From positions 1 to 13,843 of the forward strand of contig CAMOEE010000047.1 in the NCBI GenBank assembly GCA_946611835.1: a DNA stretch of 13,843 bases, written 5' to 3'. Origin of the DNA: an uncultured Treponema sp. (GTDB lineage: Bacteria > Spirochaetota > Spirochaetia > Treponematales > Treponemataceae). The notes under the pieces are model-generated. The model saw nothing but the letters and a program-made list of their open reading frames with translations, made no database searches and had not been told where the DNA came from. Shown here piece by piece: positions 11,344-13,843 of this stretch; the stretch's first letter is position 1, and every line of letters starts with the position of its first letter. A program made the translations under genes and the position numbers.

Positions 11344-12488
11344 GCCCTCCCATCCAAAAAGGAGAATTCCTCATCCCCGGAGCAAAAGCCTTTGAGGGAA
11401 TCGAAATCTTTCATCTCGACCGGGATTTTTTTCCCAAGCATCGAAGAAAGAAGCTCGCAAAGCCATGATTTTTTAGACTCTGGAAACTCCTTATCCGAAG
11501 CAAACTTAACAGAATCAAGCTCTCCTTTTTTATAATCTAAAACAAAAATATGATTTTTTTCAGGATTCCTCAAATCAACGACGACTTTAAAAAGATTTTT
11601 CAGCTCTGCGTCAAAAAGAAGGCGGATATTCCCTGTGTAAGAGCGAAAATTCCACTCAAAAGGAAAAAGCAGCCAGTGGCGGAGAGGAAGAGCCTTGTCA
11701 TGCCCTGAAAGGACTGAATTAAAAGCCGTAAGCAGCCCGACTTCTCGCAAAGAAGCAGCCTCGTCAACCTGTGAAAAATAAGCCTTAACCGATTCGCAAG
11801 ATTTTTTTTCCCTTTTCAAAGATTTGTCGTCCTCAAGAGCAACTTTCCCCGAATAATTGCTAACTGCTAATTGCTCATTGCTAACTTCTAACTTTTCTCG
11901 CTTTCCACTTTTCGTTTCCTGATTTCCGTTTTCTTCTTTTCTTTTTTTTCTTTCATGATTCCGTCCAAGTATTTGCTGAACACGATTTTCACTCGCCTTT
12001 ATGCCTTTTTCTTCGAGCAGAAGGGAGATTTGTGCCTTTTCTTCTTTATGCTCTGTCACCCCAGCCCTCTTCAAGGCTTTTTTTGCCTCCGGAACATCAA
12101 ATTTCATTCCCAGCTGCTGCATGAACTGAAGGATTTTAAATGACTCTGAGTTAGGCTCAAAACCAAGGGAAGTAAGGAGATTCGCCACCTGAGATGAAAG
12201 TTGATTTACGGCGCCGAATTTCTGAAGGATTTCTGATGAAGGATTTTCTTTTATGAGAGATAGAAAAACGAGATTTCCCTTAAGGCTGACCTTTGCCGAA
12301 AAAAGAGAGCCGGTCTTTAGAGCTGTCTCTGAGCGCACATTGATTTTTTGCCCGGCCAGGGAAACTGAATAGGAGCCATCCGCATTCTTTGCCAGAACCC
12401 GCCCGGTGACGACAGAACCGCTTCGCAAAAGAGCGAAATTCGCCCTGCTCTGAGAAATCTGCCCTTGAATGACGGAAACCTTGTTCAT
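11340..12488 (-). CDS. FliK-like / YlqG-type hypothetical protein partner of FlhB-like protein
   Basis: This 382-aa soluble protein has an N-terminal beta-rich part ('GSVVTGRVLAKNADGSYSVS', 'GQKINVRSE', 'KTGSLFSAKV') like proteins annotated as flagellar hook-length-control FliK-like. A Lys/Glu-rich low-complexity middle (about 140-230) follows, then a C-terminal beta-rich domain ('LRHWLLFPFEW', 'GNIRLLFDAELKNLFKVVVD'). The gene pair with FlhB-CTD suggests a role in flagellar export substrate switching, by analogy with FliK-FlhB. Six 7-bp repeats (11856-11897) encode the stretch KLEVSNEQLAVSN inside the low-complexity middle; at 42 bp they keep the frame. Confidence 0.6.
   Translation of the reverse strand: MNKVSVIQGQISQSRANFALLRSGSVVTGRVLAKNADGSYSVSLAGQKINVRSETALKTGSLFSAKVSLKGNLVFLSLIKENPSSEILQKFGAVNQLSSQVANLLTSLGFEPNSESFKILQFMQQLGMKFDVPEAKKALKRAGVTEHKEEKAQISLLLEEKGIKASENRVQQILGRNHERKKRKEENGNQETKSGKREKLEVSNEQLAVSNYSGKVALEDDKSLKREKKSCESVKAYFSQVDEAASLREVGLLTAFNSVLSGHDKALPLRHWLLFPFEWNFRSYTGNIRLLFDAELKNLFKVVVDLRNPEKNHIFVLDYKKGELDSVKFASDKEFPESKKSWLCELLSSMLGKKIPVEMKDFDSLKGFCSGDEEFSFLDGRA
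11856..11897. repeat. Heptamer repeat tract B (6 x 7 bp), inside a coding region
   Basis: Contiguous 7-mers: ATTGCTA, ACTGCTA, ATTGCTC, ATTGCTA, ACTTCTA, ACTTTTC. The consensus is shared with tract C, and the last units drift towards tract A. Confidence 0.85.
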
Positions 12489-12521
12489 CGACTATATAAA
12501 ATTGTCACGGATAAAAAAAAT

Positions 12522-12587
12522 AACCACAGATTACACAGATTACACAGATTTGAAACTCAATCTGTGACATCTGCGTAATCTGTGGTT
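12522..12587. repeat. 66-bp cruciform intergenic repeat
   Basis: Perfect outer arms AACCACAGATTAC (12522-12534) and GTAATCTGTGGTT (12575-12587) enclose a second perfect pair, CACAGATT with AATCTGTG, around an 8-nt loop. The left arm contains tandem ATTACACAG units. It sits between rplS and the FliK-like gene. It has no long U-tract on the minus strand beyond an A/T-rich stretch (TTATTTTTTTTATCC), so it may act as an rplS terminator. Similar CACAGATTACACAGAT palindromes are, to my memory, widespread in bacterial intergenic DNA. Confidence 0.8.
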
Positions 12588-12589
12588 TA

Positions 12590-12610
12590 ATTGCTAACTG
12601 CTAACTGCTA
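12590..12610. repeat. Heptamer repeat tract C (3 x 7 bp)
   Basis: ATTGCTA, ACTGCTA, ACTGCTA directly after the rplS stop codon (minus strand) and abutting the cruciform repeat. Confidence 0.8.
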
Positions 12611-12612
12611 AT

Positions 12613-13086
12613 TTACTTAGCTGCTGCTGCTGCGTTGTGCTCTGCGGCTTCCTCAGCTTTAACCTCAGCTTTGAGAGCTGCTTCTTTTTCTGCAGCTGCT
12701 TTTGAGAGGTCGCGAGACCATTTGAGGTACTCAACTGCCGGCTGTCCGATAAGCTCCTTAACTTTAGCAGCCTTACCGATCTTGTCGCGTACATAGTAGA
12801 GCTTAGAGCGGCGAACTTTGCCCGGGCGAACGATTTCAACGTTTACAACGCGTGGGCTGTAAACCGGGAAGATTCGCTCAACGCCAACACCGTAAGAAAT
12901 CTTGCGGACTGTGAATGTTTTGCGAACGCCCTCGTTCTTGATTGCGATAACCAGACCTTCAAAAATCTGGATTCGTTTTGTTTTGCCTTCGATAATCTCA
13001 AAGTGGACTTTTACAGTGTCGCCGACTCTGAAATTAAGAGAGGTCTCGTCTTTCTGCTGTTCTTCAATAGTCTTGATAAGATCCAT
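12613..13086 (-). CDS. rplS: 50S ribosomal protein bL19
   Basis: This component of the large ribosomal subunit lies at the 30S-50S interface. The family core covers residues ~1-115: 'NFRVGDTVKVHFEIIEGKTK', 'RIQIFEGLVIAIKNEG', 'FTVRKISYGVGVERIFPVYS', 'RRSKLYYVRD'. The 157-aa length exceeds the usual ~115-120 because of a C-terminal extension rich in Ala, Glu and Lys ('AAAEKEAALKAEVKAEEAAE'), probably a helical or disordered tail. The ATG is preceded by TAGGAGAATAGCA. The Shine-Dalgarno lies in the last codons of trmD and the intergenic gap is 2 bp, so the genes are co-transcribed and coupled. Confidence 0.97.
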   Translation of the reverse strand: MDLIKTIEEQQKDETSLNFRVGDTVKVHFEIIEGKTKRIQIFEGLVIAIKNEGVRKTFTVRKISYGVGVERIFPVYSPRVVNVEIVRPGKVRRSKLYYVRDKIGKAAKVKELIGQPAVEYLKWSRDLSKAAAEKEAALKAEVKAEEAAEHNAAAAAK

Positions 13087-13088
13087 TG

Positions 13089-13843
13089 CTATTCTCCTAA
13101 ATTAACCGATGGTCTTCTGCCACGGTGTTTCTTACGCTCATGTTTCAGAAGATGCATGTCCGTAAGTTCCTCAATCATCTTTTCGGCTTCTGTAGTGAGC
13201 AAGCCCTGTACCCTTGCACTGGCTATTAAATCAGGCCGGTTGGCAAGTGTTTTCTGGAGCCGCTTTTTCAGCCGCCACTTTCGGATTTCTTCATGGTTGC
13301 CACTGGTTAAAACCGCTGGCACGCTCATGTCCCTGTACACAGCCGGGTGAGTGTACTGAGGATATTCCAAAAGTCCGTCAGAGTAGCTTTCTTCATCGAG
13401 GCTTTCCGGGGTGATTACATTCTCGACCAGCCTGTAGACTGAATCTACAATGACCGTCGCCGCAAGTTCCCCGCTCGACATGACATAATCCCCGATGGAG
13501 ATTTCGTCGTCTACATACAAATCGATGATTCTCTGGTCGATGCCTTCGTATCGTCCGCAAACCAAAACGATTTCGTCTTTCTGACTAAGTTCCTGCGCTT
13601 TTTTTTGTGTGAAAGGCTTTCCGGAAGGAGTGACATAAATCACATGCTTCTTGTAGGCCTTTACGCTGTCAAGCGCACGCCCGAGAGGTTCCGCCATCAA
13701 AAGTTGTCCGGCCCCGCCTCCGTACGGCTTGTCATCACATGTCTTGTGTCTATCAAAGGCAAAATCCCTGATATTCACTAAATCGTAGGCAATAATTCCC
13801 TTTTCAACCGCTTTCGCCATGATTGAGGCTTCAAAAAAAGCGC
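13089..13843 (-). CDS. trmD: tRNA (guanine-N1)-methyltransferase, 5' end beyond window
   Basis: This SAM-dependent SPOUT enzyme forms m1G37 in tRNAs and so prevents +1 frameshifting. Knot and family motifs are present: 'KPYGGGAGQLLMAEPL', 'YVTPSGKPFTQKKAQEL', 'VLVCGRYEGIDQRI', 'EISIGDYVMSSGELAATVIV'. The catalytic Asp region is 'YPQYTHPAVYRD'. The ATG at 13820 is not the true start: the frame continues to the window edge as ALFFEASI-MAKA, matching the family's LFPEFF-x-x-x-x-x N-terminus. About 10 to 15 residues are therefore missing. The C-terminal tail (HERKKHRGRRPSVNLGE) is basic. It is the first visible gene of the rplS operon; rimM and rpsP are expected upstream. Confidence 0.96.
   Translation of the reverse strand, partial: AFFEASIMAKAVEKGIIAYDLVNIRDFAFDRHKTCDDKPYGGGAGQLLMAEPLGRALDSVKAYKKHVIYVTPSGKPFTQKKAQELSQKDEIVLVCGRYEGIDQRIIDLYVDDEISIGDYVMSSGELAATVIVDSVYRLVENVITPESLDEESYSDGLLEYPQYTHPAVYRDMSVPAVLTSGNHEEIRKWRLKKRLQKTLANRPDLIASARVQGLLTTEAEKMIEELTDMHLLKHERKKHRGRRPSVNLGE

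Overview
The window looks like a spirochaete chromosome, most likely Treponema. I infer this from the gene order trmD - rplS - FliK-like protein - FlhB C-terminal-domain protein - HD-GYP-type N-terminal fragment - UPF0102 (yraN), from the spirochaete character of several small proteins, and from an integron integrase of the kind known from Treponema denticola. No rRNA or other taxonomic marker is present, so the genus is an inference.

There are two halves. The left half (about 1-8520) is accessory DNA. At the left edge a lipoprotein gene (77..1, running off the window) lies beyond the 3' end of an integron integrase gene (intI, 1574..318), in the same orientation. This arrangement fits a 'reverse' integron whose cassettes follow the integrase stop codon. 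To the right of intI are a GC-rich block of hairpins and a scrambled graveyard: the N-terminus of an ISAs1-type transposase joined to the C-terminus of a PD-(D/E)XK/DUF1703-type protein. Then come two tandem copies, offset by 3092 bp, of a five-gene module. One strand carries an NlpC/P60 hydrolase, a holin-like membrane protein, a nested signal-peptide/membrane protein resembling a spanin, and a HU-like DNA-binding protein with a C-terminal DUF4469 domain. The other strand carries a divergent LuxR-type HTH regulator. The divergent intergenic region holds a compact three-way-junction RNA-like fold and a sigma-70-like promoter. After each copy's LuxR gene lies an array of 22-bp-period repeats; the two arrays keep period and core (TTRCCGTA) but differ in flanking bases. 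A 2764-bp core is the same in both copies while both ends have diverged, which points to homogenisation of older paralogues.

The right half (8525-13843) is ordinary chromosome. It has tRNA-Leu(UAA) with its terminator, a divergent tatD gene that may be leaderless, and a leftward run of genes from trmD (5' end cut by the window) to a zinc-finger-like spirochaete protein. This run carries three tracts of 7-bp tandem repeats and a 66-bp cruciform repeat.

The most interesting candidate is the duplicated lysis-like module with its 22-bp arrays and structured RNA. My working idea is a phage-derived or domesticated lysis/DNA-handling cassette under its own LuxR regulator. It is formally comparable to the HU - small membrane protein - amidase modules common in Bacteroides, but I cannot name the system.
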